Below are positions 16,832-25,699 of a stretch of 64,000 nt of DNA, in pieces. Every line of letters starts with the position of its first letter. The first letter of the stretch is position 1. A program made the translations under genes and the position numbers. The notes beneath the pieces are model-generated. The model worked only from the letters and a program-made list of their open reading frames with translations. It searched no databases and was not told the origin of the DNA. The stretch comes from Pyrococcus horikoshii OT3 (GTDB lineage: Archaea > Methanobacteriota_B > Thermococci > Thermococcales > Thermococcaceae): the NCBI RefSeq assembly GCF_000011105.1, contig NC_000961.1, positions 1,660,662-1,724,661 of the forward strand, written 5' to 3'.

Positions 16832-17452
16832 ATGTATATTGAGTGCGAGGGTATTCTAAAGAGGTACTTTAAAGACGTGCCTGAGATTATTAAGAGGGCA
16901 TGCAAGTTTGCAAGGGAAAAGCTCGGAGAAGGGAGCCACGGGTTCTCCCATACCTTGAGGGTTCTAGCTATAGCCCTTCACATAGGAAGTAAAGAGAACG
17001 CTGATCTAGAGATCCTAGCACTAGCGGCCTTATTACATGATATAGCAAGACCTCTAGAGGACAAAGGGGTTATAAGAGATCACGCAATCGAAGGAGCAAA
17101 AATAGCCAAGGAATTCCTCTCTAATTACGAAAAGGTAGAAGAGGTTGCACATGCTATAGCCTCCCACAGGTTTTCAAATGATGTAGAGCCGAGAACCCTA
17201 GAAGCTAAAATTCTAAGCGATGCAGATAAAATCGACGCCTTAGGAGCTATTGGAATAGCAAGGGTATTCATATACTCTTGCGAAAAGGAGAGAAGCATTG
17301 AAGACTCAATAAAACACTTTGAGGAGAAGATACTAAAGCTAAAGGACCTGATGTATACGAAAACTGGAAAGGAAATTGCCGAAAAAAGGCATAAAGTAGT
17401 TAAATGGTATGTAGAAACCCTAAAGAGCGAACTCAGGGAGTTTTTATATTAA
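16832..17452 (+). CDS. HD domain phosphohydrolase
   Basis: 206 residues. GSHGFSHTLRVLAIALHIG supplies the first His, LAALLHDIARPL the HD pair, HAIASHRFSND a further His and ILSDADKIDALGAIGIARVF the C-terminal Asp, together the metal-binding set of the HD superfamily (closest in layout to the YedJ type). It likely removes phosphate from a nucleotide or other phosphorylated metabolite. A strong Shine-Dalgarno (GGAGGAGGGGG) precedes the ATG. The 3' end overlaps the convergent D-glutamate cyclase-like gene by 20 bases. Confidence 0.87.
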   Translation: MYIECEGILKRYFKDVPEIIKRACKFAREKLGEGSHGFSHTLRVLAIALHIGSKENADLEILALAALLHDIARPLEDKGVIRDHAIEGAKIAKEFLSNYEKVEEVAHAIASHRFSNDVEPRTLEAKILSDADKIDALGAIGIARVFIYSCEKERSIEDSIKHFEEKILKLKDLMYTKTGKEIAEKRHKVVKWYVETLKSELREFLY

Positions 17453-18218
17453 CTATCTCAATTAACAATTCCAGGATTTTCCCATGAAGGGAAAGTGGTA
17501 AACCATCTACAGTAGGTTCCCTCTTTTTTGTTATTCCATCTATCAAACCTACATCTACGAGAGACTTCACAACATCCTCCTCGTTGTAATCTCTTAAGAG
17601 GTTCTGACCAACCCTCATTGAGAGCCCCGCTACTAACCCATAAGCTCCCCAGTTCGAGACTCCTGCTATTATGAGTTCATTTACCCTAACTACGGAGAAC
17701 CTCTCATCATTAAGTCCAAGGTTTCCCATCCCTATTTCATTTCCACCATCACCGATACCAATAGTTGGGATTCCAAGCTCCAAGGCCCTTAGGAATAGGT
17801 CATCATATGGACGAACGCTAATCTTAAGTCCCGAAAATGACAAATATTCTCCTTTGAAATTTCTCCCAGGAGTTTCTATACTGACAAGGCAAGAAAATTT
17901 CCTTATATTAGGAAATTTCGTAGTGATCCTGGGGTAAAAATCTCTAAGCCCCTCTTTAACGATCTCCTGGGTCAATATTGTAGCTTTCTTTCCAAGTTCT
18001 GCTAATCCTAGAGCCAGAGCTAGAGCCCCAGGAGGGCCATCGGTCTCAGGTGTCATCGTTGGGGGAATTGGAAAGTCAGAAACTATAAGAACTTCATCTG
18101 ATTTAATTAGTAAATCCAAGGATTTTGAAAAATAATCAGGATCTTTAGACTTGTAAAGAATGTAAAGTTTCTCAGAACCCCTGCCCCCTATATCAGTCGC
18201 TATTAGATGATCTATCAC
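17433..18218 (-). CDS. D-glutamate cyclase-like C-terminal domain protein (DUF4392)
   Basis: About 261 residues. GGRGSEKLYILYKSK, VLIVSDFPIPPTMTPETDGPPGA, IPTIGIGDGGNEIGMGN and IIAGVSNWGAYGL are signature motifs of the DUF4392/D-glutamate cyclase-like family. In animals the enzyme turns D-glutamate to 5-oxo-D-proline; the archaeal substrate is unknown. Start is uncertain: ATG at 18233 or GTG at 18218; the GAGGTGGAGG tract between them favours the GTG. It overlaps the 68-residue protein gene by 26 bases or more. Confidence 0.75.
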   Translation of the reverse strand: MIDHLIATDIGGRGSEKLYILYKSKDPDYFSKSLDLLIKSDEVLIVSDFPIPPTMTPETDGPPGALALALGLAELGKKATILTQEIVKEGLRDFYPRITTKFPNIRKFSCLVSIETPGRNFKGEYLSFSGLKISVRPYDDLFLRALELGIPTIGIGDGGNEIGMGNLGLNDERFSVVRVNELIIAGVSNWGAYGLVAGLSMRVGQNLLRDYNEEDVVKSLVDVGLIDGITKKREPTVDGLPLSLHGKILELLIEIVNIKTP

Positions 18219-18399
18219 TATCCTCCACCTCATAGACAACTATTTTAACCCTCTTACCCTTAATGGCCTCCTTCAGCTCCCACCAGAGTCTAGTTGGGTT
18301 TTCCTCCTTATGAACAAGTTCATCGTTCCTTGCTTCCATTTTTACATTCTTCTCCTTATATTCTATAAAAACTCCTTCCTTTTCAAATATCACTTTCAT
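18193..18399 (-). CDS. Small hypothetical protein, 68 residues
   Basis: Not recognised. It begins MKVIFEKEGVFIEYKEKNVK, continues with PTRLWWELKEAIKGKRVKIVVYEVED and ends DSDRSSNSD. An excellent Shine-Dalgarno (GGAGGTGATAGAGG) right before the ATG shows it is translated. It overlaps the HAD gene by 17 bases at its 5' end and the D-glutamate cyclase-like gene at its 3' end, so it lies within one operon. The highly polar C-terminus is read in the region that overlaps the next gene. Confidence 0.6.
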   Translation of the reverse strand: MKVIFEKEGVFIEYKEKNVKMEARNDELVHKEENPTRLWWELKEAIKGKRVKIVVYEVEDSDRSSNSD

Positions 18400-19036
18400 C
18401 CTCTATCACCTCCGGTAGTTGAAGGATCGAACTTATCTCAAAGTCTGGGAGGTTATAACCGTTTTCACCCCCAACGTTTATCCATACGCTCTTCATGCCT
18501 ACCCCCTTAGCACCAAGAATGTCTTGCTCCAAGCTGTCACCTACCATTACAGCATCTTTAGGTGAAATCTTCAGCTTTTCTAGAGCAGCAAGGAATATCC
18601 TGGGCTCAGGCTTTATAGAACCCACGTCATCCCTGGTTACAACAACATCGAAATATCTGTAGATCCCGGAGACCTTGAGCTTAAGTACTTGGTATCTTGG
18701 TCCGCTTGTGACAATCCCAAGCCTATATCCCCTCTCCTTTAGGTACTTTAAAACTTCAACAACTCCTGGGAATACTTCAATCTTGGTTGGATACTTCATT
18801 ATAAAATCTTCATACTTGAAGGGTAGGGAGAACAGCCTAAAGAAGAAGTTCCAATCGTGCCATTCATACTTCCCTTTCCTTTTTTCAATTTCTGAAAGAA
18901 AAATCCTTCTAGCTTCCATTCTAGAGATGTTTAACTTATTAGCTAGCTCATCGTAAACCTGAGGAAGGATGAACATTATCAAGGGCTTCTCCGAAAGTAG
19001 GGTTCCATCTATATCAAACAATACTGCCTTCACCAT
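18383..19036 (-). CDS. HAD family hydrolase (phosphoglycolate phosphatase-like)
   Basis: 217 residues. LFDIDGTLL (motif I with nucleophile Asp), VTSGPRYQVLKLKVSG (motif II), KPEPRIFLAALEKL (motif III Lys) and MVGDSLEQDILGAKGVGM (motif IV) are all present. A helical cap sits at about 15-90. It is a phosphatase of the beta-phosphoglucomutase/phosphoglycolate phosphatase group, substrate unknown. It overlaps the FtsZ-like gene by 7 bases upstream and the 68-residue gene downstream. Confidence 0.9.
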   Translation of the reverse strand: MVKAVLFDIDGTLLSEKPLIMFILPQVYDELANKLNISRMEARRIFLSEIEKRKGKYEWHDWNFFFRLFSLPFKYEDFIMKYPTKIEVFPGVVEVLKYLKERGYRLGIVTSGPRYQVLKLKVSGIYRYFDVVVTRDDVGSIKPEPRIFLAALEKLKISPKDAVMVGDSLEQDILGAKGVGMKSVWINVGGENGYNLPDFEISSILQLPEVIEDESDI

Positions 19037-19767
19037 TTTTTCACCAGGAGAGCTAATATCTCCAAGTTTTCTATGCTTTCATCCATTTTAACTCCCCATA
19101 TTATGTCTTTTTCTTTTAGTATTTCTTGAAATCTTGCCAAGATCTTAGTAACGCTTTCCAATGGTACACTTTTATTCGCTAAGATATTGATTAGGCCTCG
19201 CTCCCACACTCCCCAATGCCACTCGAAGTTGACGTTATTAAGTAGCCTTAATATACCGACATTTCCCCCCTTTGTTATTTGAATAAAGTCGGCAAAATCG
19301 ACATTCACCAGCATCTGAGAATTTAGATACTCATAAAGCTTTGTAAACATATTCCCAATTGCCAATGCCGCTTCATCATAAGCTTTCCAAATAGGTTTCT
19401 TCTCCTTTCCCTTTAAGAATTCCCATAGAGAATCATAAAAAACCGTTTCAAAATCCTCAGCCCACTGAGGCTTTTCTTCTAATACAAGTTCTTTCCCAGG
19501 AGAGATTACATAGGCAAATCTTACCACATCATTTGGAGCTCTCTCAATGATCTCATTTACTATGTCAACATTAATCCCCTTATTCTCAAAGATCAACCAT
19601 AAAGTCGAATTTTGTTGTATCCCCCAGAGGATATCCTCAAGCTTTTCTAGAAATTCGTTCTTCAAGAATAGATACCCAGTTGGATTAATATAAATCCTTT
19701 TTCCATACCTTATCGAGAAGGCTATCCTAGTTCCATACCCCCCAATGCCAACGAATATTGGTTCCAT
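19030..19767 (-). CDS. Divergent FtsZ/tubulin-like protein lacking the GGGTGTG loop
   Basis: 245 residues, start ATG after GGAGGTTG. I see no named family at once, but four stretches line up with FtsZ: FVGIGGYGTRIAFSI (T1 loop GxGGxG), STLWLIFENKGINVDIVNEI where FtsZ has VFVTAGMGGGTGTG, VRFAYVISPGKE where FtsZ has VAVVTKPF, and VNVDFADFIQITKGGNVGIL matching the T7 loop NxDFAD and following strand. The glycine-rich T4 phosphate loop is gone and the protein is much shorter than FtsZ. No membrane segment. It lies 30 bases after the HPS-PHI gene and overlaps a HAD gene. The assignment is an inference. Confidence 0.5.
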   Translation of the reverse strand: MEPIFVGIGGYGTRIAFSIRYGKRIYINPTGYLFLKNEFLEKLEDILWGIQQNSTLWLIFENKGINVDIVNEIIERAPNDVVRFAYVISPGKELVLEEKPQWAEDFETVFYDSLWEFLKGKEKKPIWKAYDEAALAIGNMFTKLYEYLNSQMLVNVDFADFIQITKGGNVGILRLLNNVNFEWHWGVWERGLINILANKSVPLESVTKILARFQEILKEKDIIWGVKMDESIENLEILALLVKKW

Positions 19768-19800
19768 CAAGCAACCTCCAAGAAATAATTAAAAAAGACA

Positions 19801-21021
19801 TCACTCGAGCGTTGCATGCTTCTTTCTCATATCCTTCTCCGTCTTCTGGAAAGTTGCCATAAGCAGGGCGATTATACCATCTAGGAATATCATTGTTGAG
19901 TCTTCAAACAGCGTCCCCATAGGGGCCGTCCACTTATATTTAGTTAGCATCTGCCTAGCAATGTAATCCGTCGGAACATCCGTTTTAGTCCTTCCCGGGA
20001 TTTCCACAACAACATCGGCCAATCTACCCAATGTTGAGTCTTTATAGGAAGTTATCGCAACTACTTTTCCTCCCTGTTGCTTTGCAATTTCTGCGGCATC
20101 AACTATCGTTTTGGTCTCACCAGAACCACTTATCGCTATCAGCAAGTCCCCCTCCTCAAATGCCGGGGTTATGGTCTCACCCACTACGTAGACGTTAAAG
20201 TCTAAGTGCATTAGCCTCATGGCAAAGGCCTTTCCAACCAATCCACTCCTTCCAGCACCGTAGATAAATATTTTGTTCGCCCCGATCATTGCATCAACTA
20301 AACCTCTAACTTCATCAAGCCTTAACTTATCGGCCACTTCGTTTATATGATCCGTAATATCCTTCATCGCCTTCCTAATAGTCTTCATGTATTCATCCCA
20401 GAAGAGGTCTATTATCTTCCTAGTTACCCCTTCAGGATCCTTAGACTTCGTTATGGCACTTCCAACGATGACTATGGTAGCACCGAGCTCTATAACCTTA
20501 GGAATAGTCTCTAGGTTTAAACCACCGGCTACAGCTACCGGAATCTTAACAGCTTTTACAACCTTTTCAAGATCCTCTAGGGGTGTCTTTCCTTGAGCTT
20601 GCTCATCTATTCCAGTGTGTACTAATATGTAATGAACTCCCATCTGTTCGAGTTCTTTAGCCCTCTGGACTTTATCCTTGACTCCAATTAAATCCACCAT
20701 TATCTTTACCCCATACTTCCTGGCAACTGCTAGGGCATCCTTTATCGTCTTATCGTCTGCTACTCCCAATATTGAAACAACATCGGCCCCATGTCTTGCG
20801 GCCATCTCAACTTCAAGGGCCCCGGTATCCATAGTTTTTAAGTCAGCAACTATCTTCCTATCTGGAAACCTCCTCTTCAATAATTCGACTGCTCTCATCC
20901 CCTCCTTCTTTATAAGGGGAGTTCCAACCTCAAGCCAATGAGCGCCGCCGCGAGCTGCTTTTTCCGCAATAGAAATGGCCTGCTCTATGTCAGTTAAATC
21001 GAGAGCTACCTGGAGGATCAT
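19801..21021 (-). CDS. Bifunctional 3-hexulose-6-phosphate synthase / 6-phospho-3-hexuloisomerase
   Basis: 406 residues, a fusion. The N-terminal HPS domain (1-210) is a TIM barrel of the OMP decarboxylase group with QVALDLTDIEQAI, ADLKTMDTGALE, VDLIGVKDK and AVAGGLN. The C-terminal PHI domain (about 220-406) is a SIS fold with IFIYGAGRSGLVGKAFAMRL and LIAISGSGETKT. In Thermococcales the fused enzyme runs in reverse of formaldehyde fixation to make ribulose 5-phosphate for nucleotides, since the oxidative pentose pathway is missing. It is first in the minus-strand operon with the FtsZ-like gene. Confidence 0.95.
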   Translation of the reverse strand: MILQVALDLTDIEQAISIAEKAARGGAHWLEVGTPLIKKEGMRAVELLKRRFPDRKIVADLKTMDTGALEVEMAARHGADVVSILGVADDKTIKDALAVARKYGVKIMVDLIGVKDKVQRAKELEQMGVHYILVHTGIDEQAQGKTPLEDLEKVVKAVKIPVAVAGGLNLETIPKVIELGATIVIVGSAITKSKDPEGVTRKIIDLFWDEYMKTIRKAMKDITDHINEVADKLRLDEVRGLVDAMIGANKIFIYGAGRSGLVGKAFAMRLMHLDFNVYVVGETITPAFEEGDLLIAISGSGETKTIVDAAEIAKQQGGKVVAITSYKDSTLGRLADVVVEIPGRTKTDVPTDYIARQMLTKYKWTAPMGTLFEDSTMIFLDGIIALLMATFQKTEKDMRKKHATLE

Positions 21022-21086
21022 TTCTTACACCCATAGATTTGTGAGAGGGGCATTCTTTTAAACTTTAACTAATTATTAAAACTCTG

Positions 21087-21560
21087 ATGACGATGAGGTA
21101 TATTATAAAAAGAAAAATCTACTGGACTAAAGAGTTTGATAGCAGCCACTTCCTCGAGCTGGAATACGAGAGCAAATGCAAAAGGATACATGGACATACG
21201 TACAAGGTGGAGGTTGAGATTGAGGGGGAGTTGAATGAGGAGGGGATGATTTTTGACTTCACACATTTGAGTGAGATTGTGAAGGAGTTAGACCACAGGC
21301 TAATAGTTAGTAAGGAGTGGGTCAAAGAAGTAGGGGATCTAGTAATTATTGAAAAAAATAGAAAGATCCTGAAGGTTCCAAGGGATGAAGTGGTTATAAT
21401 AGACAAACCGAATGTTACAGCTGAGTACTTAGCCGAATGGTTTGGAGAGAGAATTGCAGAGAACGCCGGTTCCAATATTAAAAAGATTAAGGTAAGAATT
21501 TGGGAAGATCCCAGGAGTTACGCAGAAGTAACGTTCACTCTAGAACCTCAAGGATCTTAG
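21087..21560 (+). CDS. queD: 6-pyruvoyltetrahydropterin synthase / QueD-like protein
   Basis: 157 residues. [25 protein letters not shown] holds the zinc-binding His and the CxxxHGH motif (CKRIHGH) that marks QueD rather than classical [20 protein letters not shown] and [14 protein letters not shown] give further zinc and catalytic residues, with [10 protein letters not shown] near the C-terminus. QueD makes 6-carboxytetrahydropterin on the way to the preQ0 of archaeosine. No ribosome site: a TTTTAAACTTTAA element lies about 26 bases before the ATG, so the message is probably leaderless. It overlaps the convergent S27e gene by 26 bases. Confidence 0.87.
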   Translation: MTMRYIIKRKIYWTKEFDSSHFLELEYESKCKRIHGHTYKVEVEIEGELNEEGMIFDFTHLSEIVKELDHRLIVSKEWVKEVGDLVIIEKNRKILKVPRDEVVIIDKPNVTAEYLAEWFGERIAENAGSNIKKIKVRIWEDPRSYAEVTFTLEPQGS

Positions 21561-21732
21561 CCTTAACTATCCCTTTACCACCAGTTGGCTCAACTAGTGT
21601 TGCCCCACAGACAAGGCACCTGACTCTTGTCGCTGGATGGCTGAAAACTATTTGCTCGTTACCACAATCAATGCACTTAACCCTCAGGAACCTTGACCTA
21701 GGCATTGGAATTACATTCCTTGGAAGGCTCAT
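21535..21732 (-). CDS. rps27e: 30S ribosomal protein S27e
   Basis: 65 residues. [41 protein letters not shown] has two CxxC pairs forming the zinc finger of S27e. Second gene of the L44e-S27e operon, with a 3-base gap. Its 3' end overlaps the end of the QueD-like gene on the other strand. Confidence 0.97.
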   Translation of the reverse strand: MSLPRNVIPMPRSRFLRVKCIDCGNEQIVFSHPATRVRCLVCGATLVEPTGGKGIVKAKILEVLE

Positions 21733-21735
21733 CCA

Positions 21736-22020
21736 TCACACCTCCACGAGCTCGAACCTCTTTACCCTGAACCCTTTTCCTCTTGTATGGGCCCTTCCAC
21801 AAACGGTGCATACGAATCTGAGATCTAACTTCTTCACCGGCTTTTCTCTACCTTCTGGCTTAGGTCTTGGAAATCCACCGTATCCCTTAAGAACTCTTCT
21901 GAACCTTCTCTGACCTGCGCTAAGCTCGCTCCTTGGCCTCCTCTTCACCCTTTCAACTTTATGAATCGTATGCCTCTTACAATACGGGCAGTATGTCCTT
22001 ATTTGCTTTGGATACTTCAT
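21736..22020 (-). CDS. rpl44e: 50S ribosomal protein L44e
   Basis: 94 residues from [23 protein letters not shown]; the start follows the Shine-Dalgarno GGAGGTGAAGGAG. The frame is open 15 codons further upstream, but that part is the GC-rich leader and is not protein-like. CPYC near residue 11 and [21 protein letters not shown] give the zinc site. It binds 23S rRNA near the E site. It has a stable hairpin in its leader (22040-22074). Confidence 0.96.
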   Translation of the reverse strand: MKYPKQIRTYCPYCKRHTIHKVERVKRRPRSELSAGQRRFRRVLKGYGGFPRPKPEGREKPVKKLDLRFVCTVCGRAHTRGKGFRVKRFELVEV

Positions 22021-22039
22021 CTCCTTCACCTCCTCGCCA

Positions 22040-22074
22040 GGCCCGGTGGGTTCCCTTTCGGACACCCCCGAGCC
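22040..22074 (-). promoter_or_regulatory. GC-rich GAAA-capped hairpin in the L44e leader
   Basis: In RNA sense (minus strand) GGCUCGG pairs with CCGGGCC and GGGU with ACCC, then UCC with GGG around a GAAA tetraloop, with one G-A mismatch and one bulged A: about 14 base pairs. It lies between the probable promoter (TTTTTAAAGG on the minus strand near 22108-22117) and the ribosome site of L44e. Its GC content is far above the surroundings, a good sign of structured RNA in a hyperthermophile. Confidence 0.55.
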
Positions 22075-22142
22075 GTGCTAAGTGATCATGCAATCATGGG
22101 TTATAAAGTACCTTTAAAAATCTTTACTTAAGATTCCAAGTG

Positions 22143-22700
22143 ATGATAATCTTAGCGTCATCGAGCCCCAGGAGAAGAGAGATCCTGGGAAGATTCTTTG
22201 AGATTAAGGTGTATCCAGCTAATGTAGAAGAGAGGAGTACTGTCAAAGATTCAAGGGAGAAATCCCTCGATATAGCAAGGAAAAAGGCGTTAAGTGTCTC
22301 ATCAAAGTTTCCAGGAGCTACGATAGTAGCTGCAGATACCATGGTCATTTTTAGAGGTAAAACCCTGGGAAAGCCCAGGAATGCTGAAGAAGCCAGAAAA
22401 ATGCTAAGAGCATTAAGTGGTAATGTTCATAAAGTGATAACTGGGTACTGCATAATCCATAATGGAAGAATAATAGAAGGAGTCGAAGAGACCGAAGTAA
22501 AGTTCAGGGAAATTGGAGATGAACTCTTGGAATGGTATATCTCAACGGGAGAATGGAAAGATAAAGCTGGTGCATATGGAATTCAAGGGTATGCATCGAT
22601 TTTCGTTGAATGGATAAAAGGAGACTACTACAATGTGGTGGGCCTTCCAATTAAGGTTGTAGTCGAATTGACAAAGTTAGGGTTCAAACCCAAGAGATAA
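22143..22700 (+). CDS. maf: Maf family nucleotide pyrophosphatase
   Basis: About 185 residues from MIILASSSPRRREILGRFF, with a GTG one codon earlier. SSSPRR, SREKSLDIARKKA, VVAADTMVIFRGKTLGKP and DKAGAYGIQGYASIFVEWIKGDYYNVVGLP are the Maf/Ham1-like signature blocks. Maf proteins hydrolyse dTTP, UTP or modified pyrimidine nucleotides. No ribosome site is present; TTTAAAAATC (22109-22118) about 30 bases upstream suggests a leaderless message. It diverges from the L44e operon. Confidence 0.92.
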   Translation: MIILASSSPRRREILGRFFEIKVYPANVEERSTVKDSREKSLDIARKKALSVSSKFPGATIVAADTMVIFRGKTLGKPRNAEEARKMLRALSGNVHKVITGYCIIHNGRIIEGVEETEVKFREIGDELLEWYISTGEWKDKAGAYGIQGYASIFVEWIKGDYYNVVGLPIKVVVELTKLGFKPKR

Positions 22701-22737
22701 TATTTAAATCGCTTTTATTCTATCTTCTTTGGTGATA
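22701..22737 (+). promoter_or_regulatory. Enolase promoter with TGM-like sequence
   Basis: TATTTAAATC (22701-22710) is a clear TATA box, giving a start near 22731. TATCTTCTTTGGTGATA (22721-22737) matches 10 of 12 fixed positions of TATCAC-N5-GTGATA, the Thermococcales glycolytic motif bound by the TrmB-like regulator. Part of the match is the ribosome site GGTGAT, so it may be coincidence. Confidence 0.45.
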
Positions 22738-22738
22738 G

Positions 22739-24028
<1,290 letters not shown>

Positions 24029-24061
24029 AGATTTTTAAGCTTCTCCCACTTTTCTTTATCC

Positions 24062-24793
24062 ATGCTTCCAGTAGCTAGGGGAGACTTTATTAGGGAATTC
24101 AGGTTAAGGGCTAGCTTAAGAGCCCTGGAGAGGGTTAAGGATTACCTAGGGGAGAAGGTATACACAAGGTTGAGGGAGCTTTTATATTACAGACTAGAAG
24201 GGAAAGAGTTTCCGCGCGGTAAAATAGACTTTAAAATGGCCGTGGCATACTCTGGGGGAAGCGATAGCTCAGCAACAGTTAAAATTCTAAGATGGGCAGG
24301 ATTTGACGTTATCCCAATAACGGCAAAACTACCCCAGATCGATTGGTCAAAATTAGAAGAGGAAACAGTATTCGTGGAGGTTCCAGGATATATGGAGGAG
24401 ATGAAGAGGCTGATAGAAAAGAGGGCTCCCATATGTGGAAGATGCCATTCCATGGTTATGCAGACGGTGGAAAGAAAAGCGAGAGAGTTAGGAATCAAAG
24501 TCCTCGCCACGGGGGATATGCTAAGTGTAGGAAGTGGATCGATATACTATAAAGACGGTATTATAATATTGAACCTTCCAGCGTTCTTAGCACTAAGTAA
24601 GCCAGAATTATTGGATATACTCAATTGGAAGAAGTACGAACTGAAATTCGGTTGCCCTTTGTGGAGGGAAGCCGTGAAAAAGGTACCCATAATGAAGAGG
24701 TTCGCCATACAGAGAATACTTAGAGAGGTGAGAGCAGGGGTTCTTCCCAGAGATATGGCCAGAGAATTGATAATGGATGTCCTAAAGTCCTAA
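24062..24793 (+). CDS. PP-loop superfamily ATPase (adenine nucleotide alpha hydrolase-like)
   Basis: 243 residues. AVAYSGGSDSSATVKILRWAGFDVIPITAK is a PP-loop (SGGSDSS) with the next strand; ICGRCHSMVMQTVERKARELGIKVLATGD holds a CxxC pair and a conserved GD. It resembles tRNA-thiolating or GMP-synthetase-type enzymes that adenylate a substrate, but the exact substrate is not evident. A TATA box (ATTTTTAAGC, 24031-24040) lies 26 bases before the ATG with no ribosome site, so the message is probably leaderless. It converges with the MBL-fold gene, overlapping 4 bases. Confidence 0.78.
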   Translation: MLPVARGDFIREFRLRASLRALERVKDYLGEKVYTRLRELLYYRLEGKEFPRGKIDFKMAVAYSGGSDSSATVKILRWAGFDVIPITAKLPQIDWSKLEEETVFVEVPGYMEEMKRLIEKRAPICGRCHSMVMQTVERKARELGIKVLATGDMLSVGSGSIYYKDGIIILNLPAFLALSKPELLDILNWKKYELKFGCPLWREAVKKVPIMKRFAIQRILREVRAGVLPRDMARELIMDVLKS

Positions 24794-25602
24794 ACGAACC
24801 TCACTGGCCTTAATGTCTTTACGTGGATTTCCTTCCCTATCGTAATTCTAAAGCCCTCCTTAGCTACATACGTTTTAACCCCAGTAACGTTTTGAATATA
24901 CTCGGCCTCTTTATAGGGGCCAGCAAAGTGCATCTTCATCCCGAGATGAGTCATTATCAAAACTTCCGGTTTTTCCTTCATCTTCTTGAGCATATATACA
25001 ACGTCATCCGTAGATAAGTGATAGGGAATCTTCATATCCCTGGGCCTAGTAACGGAAGCTATCAGAACCCTAGTCCCGTCGTGCCATTCCTCGAGCCCCT
25101 CGAAATACTCCGTATCGGCTATATAAGAGATGTCACCAAAGTTAGTTTTCAATCTAAACCCTATTGTCGTAGGATCACTGTGAACGGAGGGGGTTATCAC
25201 CATATCTTCATTTCCAAGCTTGAATCTATCTCCTGGATTTGGAGCGTGTACCTCTTCTAAAGCTTCCAGATGATATTTACTGAGGGCCGGGGTATGGGCA
25301 TCGTCGCCGTGAACCACACTTCTTGAGCCAATTAGAATTCCCCTCCTCTTAGTAACACCGTAGGTCATGCCTTCTACGATAACCTCAGCATCGTTACAGT
25401 GATCCGTGTGCCTGTGAGAAATGAAGAGCACATCTATCTTTCTGGGATCGAGCTTATACCTTATCATCCTTATTAAGGCCCCAGGGCCTGGATCTACAAA
25501 GATGTTCTTACTAGCCTTTATGAAGAACCCACCGGTCGATCTAACCTGAGTTATAGTAACGAATCTACCACCACCGGCACCAAGAAACGTCACTTCTATC
25601 AT
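24790..25602 (-). CDS. Metallo-beta-lactamase-fold hydrolase
   Basis: About 270 residues, starting MIEVTFLGAGGGRFVTITQVRSTGG; the frame is open 42 bases further but the ATG follows GGGGATAAG. FVDPGPGALIRMIRY, LFISHRHTDHCNDAEVIVEGM (the HxHxDH zinc motif in the form HRHTDH), PSVHSDPTTIGFRL, YIADTEYFEGLEEW and LIMTHLGMKMH supply the remaining zinc ligands. It is closest to the RNase Z/phosphodiesterase-like branch; substrate unknown. Confidence 0.85.
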   Translation of the reverse strand: MIEVTFLGAGGGRFVTITQVRSTGGFFIKASKNIFVDPGPGALIRMIRYKLDPRKIDVLFISHRHTDHCNDAEVIVEGMTYGVTKRRGILIGSRSVVHGDDAHTPALSKYHLEALEEVHAPNPGDRFKLGNEDMVITPSVHSDPTTIGFRLKTNFGDISYIADTEYFEGLEEWHDGTRVLIASVTRPRDMKIPYHLSTDDVVYMLKKMKEKPEVLIMTHLGMKMHFAGPYKEAEYIQNVTGVKTYVAKEGFRITIGKEIHVKTLRPVRFV

Positions 25603-25699
25603 CTTATCCCCAACACTAAACTTCCCTAGTACGCTTTTAAGCATGTAGGATACTAACTTTTATTACCAACATCCAAGAACATTAACTTAGGGGTTACGC

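Noticed and set aside
22021-22065. Extended N-terminus of L44e ([15 protein letters not shown])
   Set aside because: It covers the hairpin and ribosome site; family members start at MKYPKQIRT.
22140-22200. Possible C/D box RNA beginning GTGATGA at the maf start
   Set aside because: No CTGA D box or internal D'/C' at proper distance; the sequence is explained by the maf start codons.
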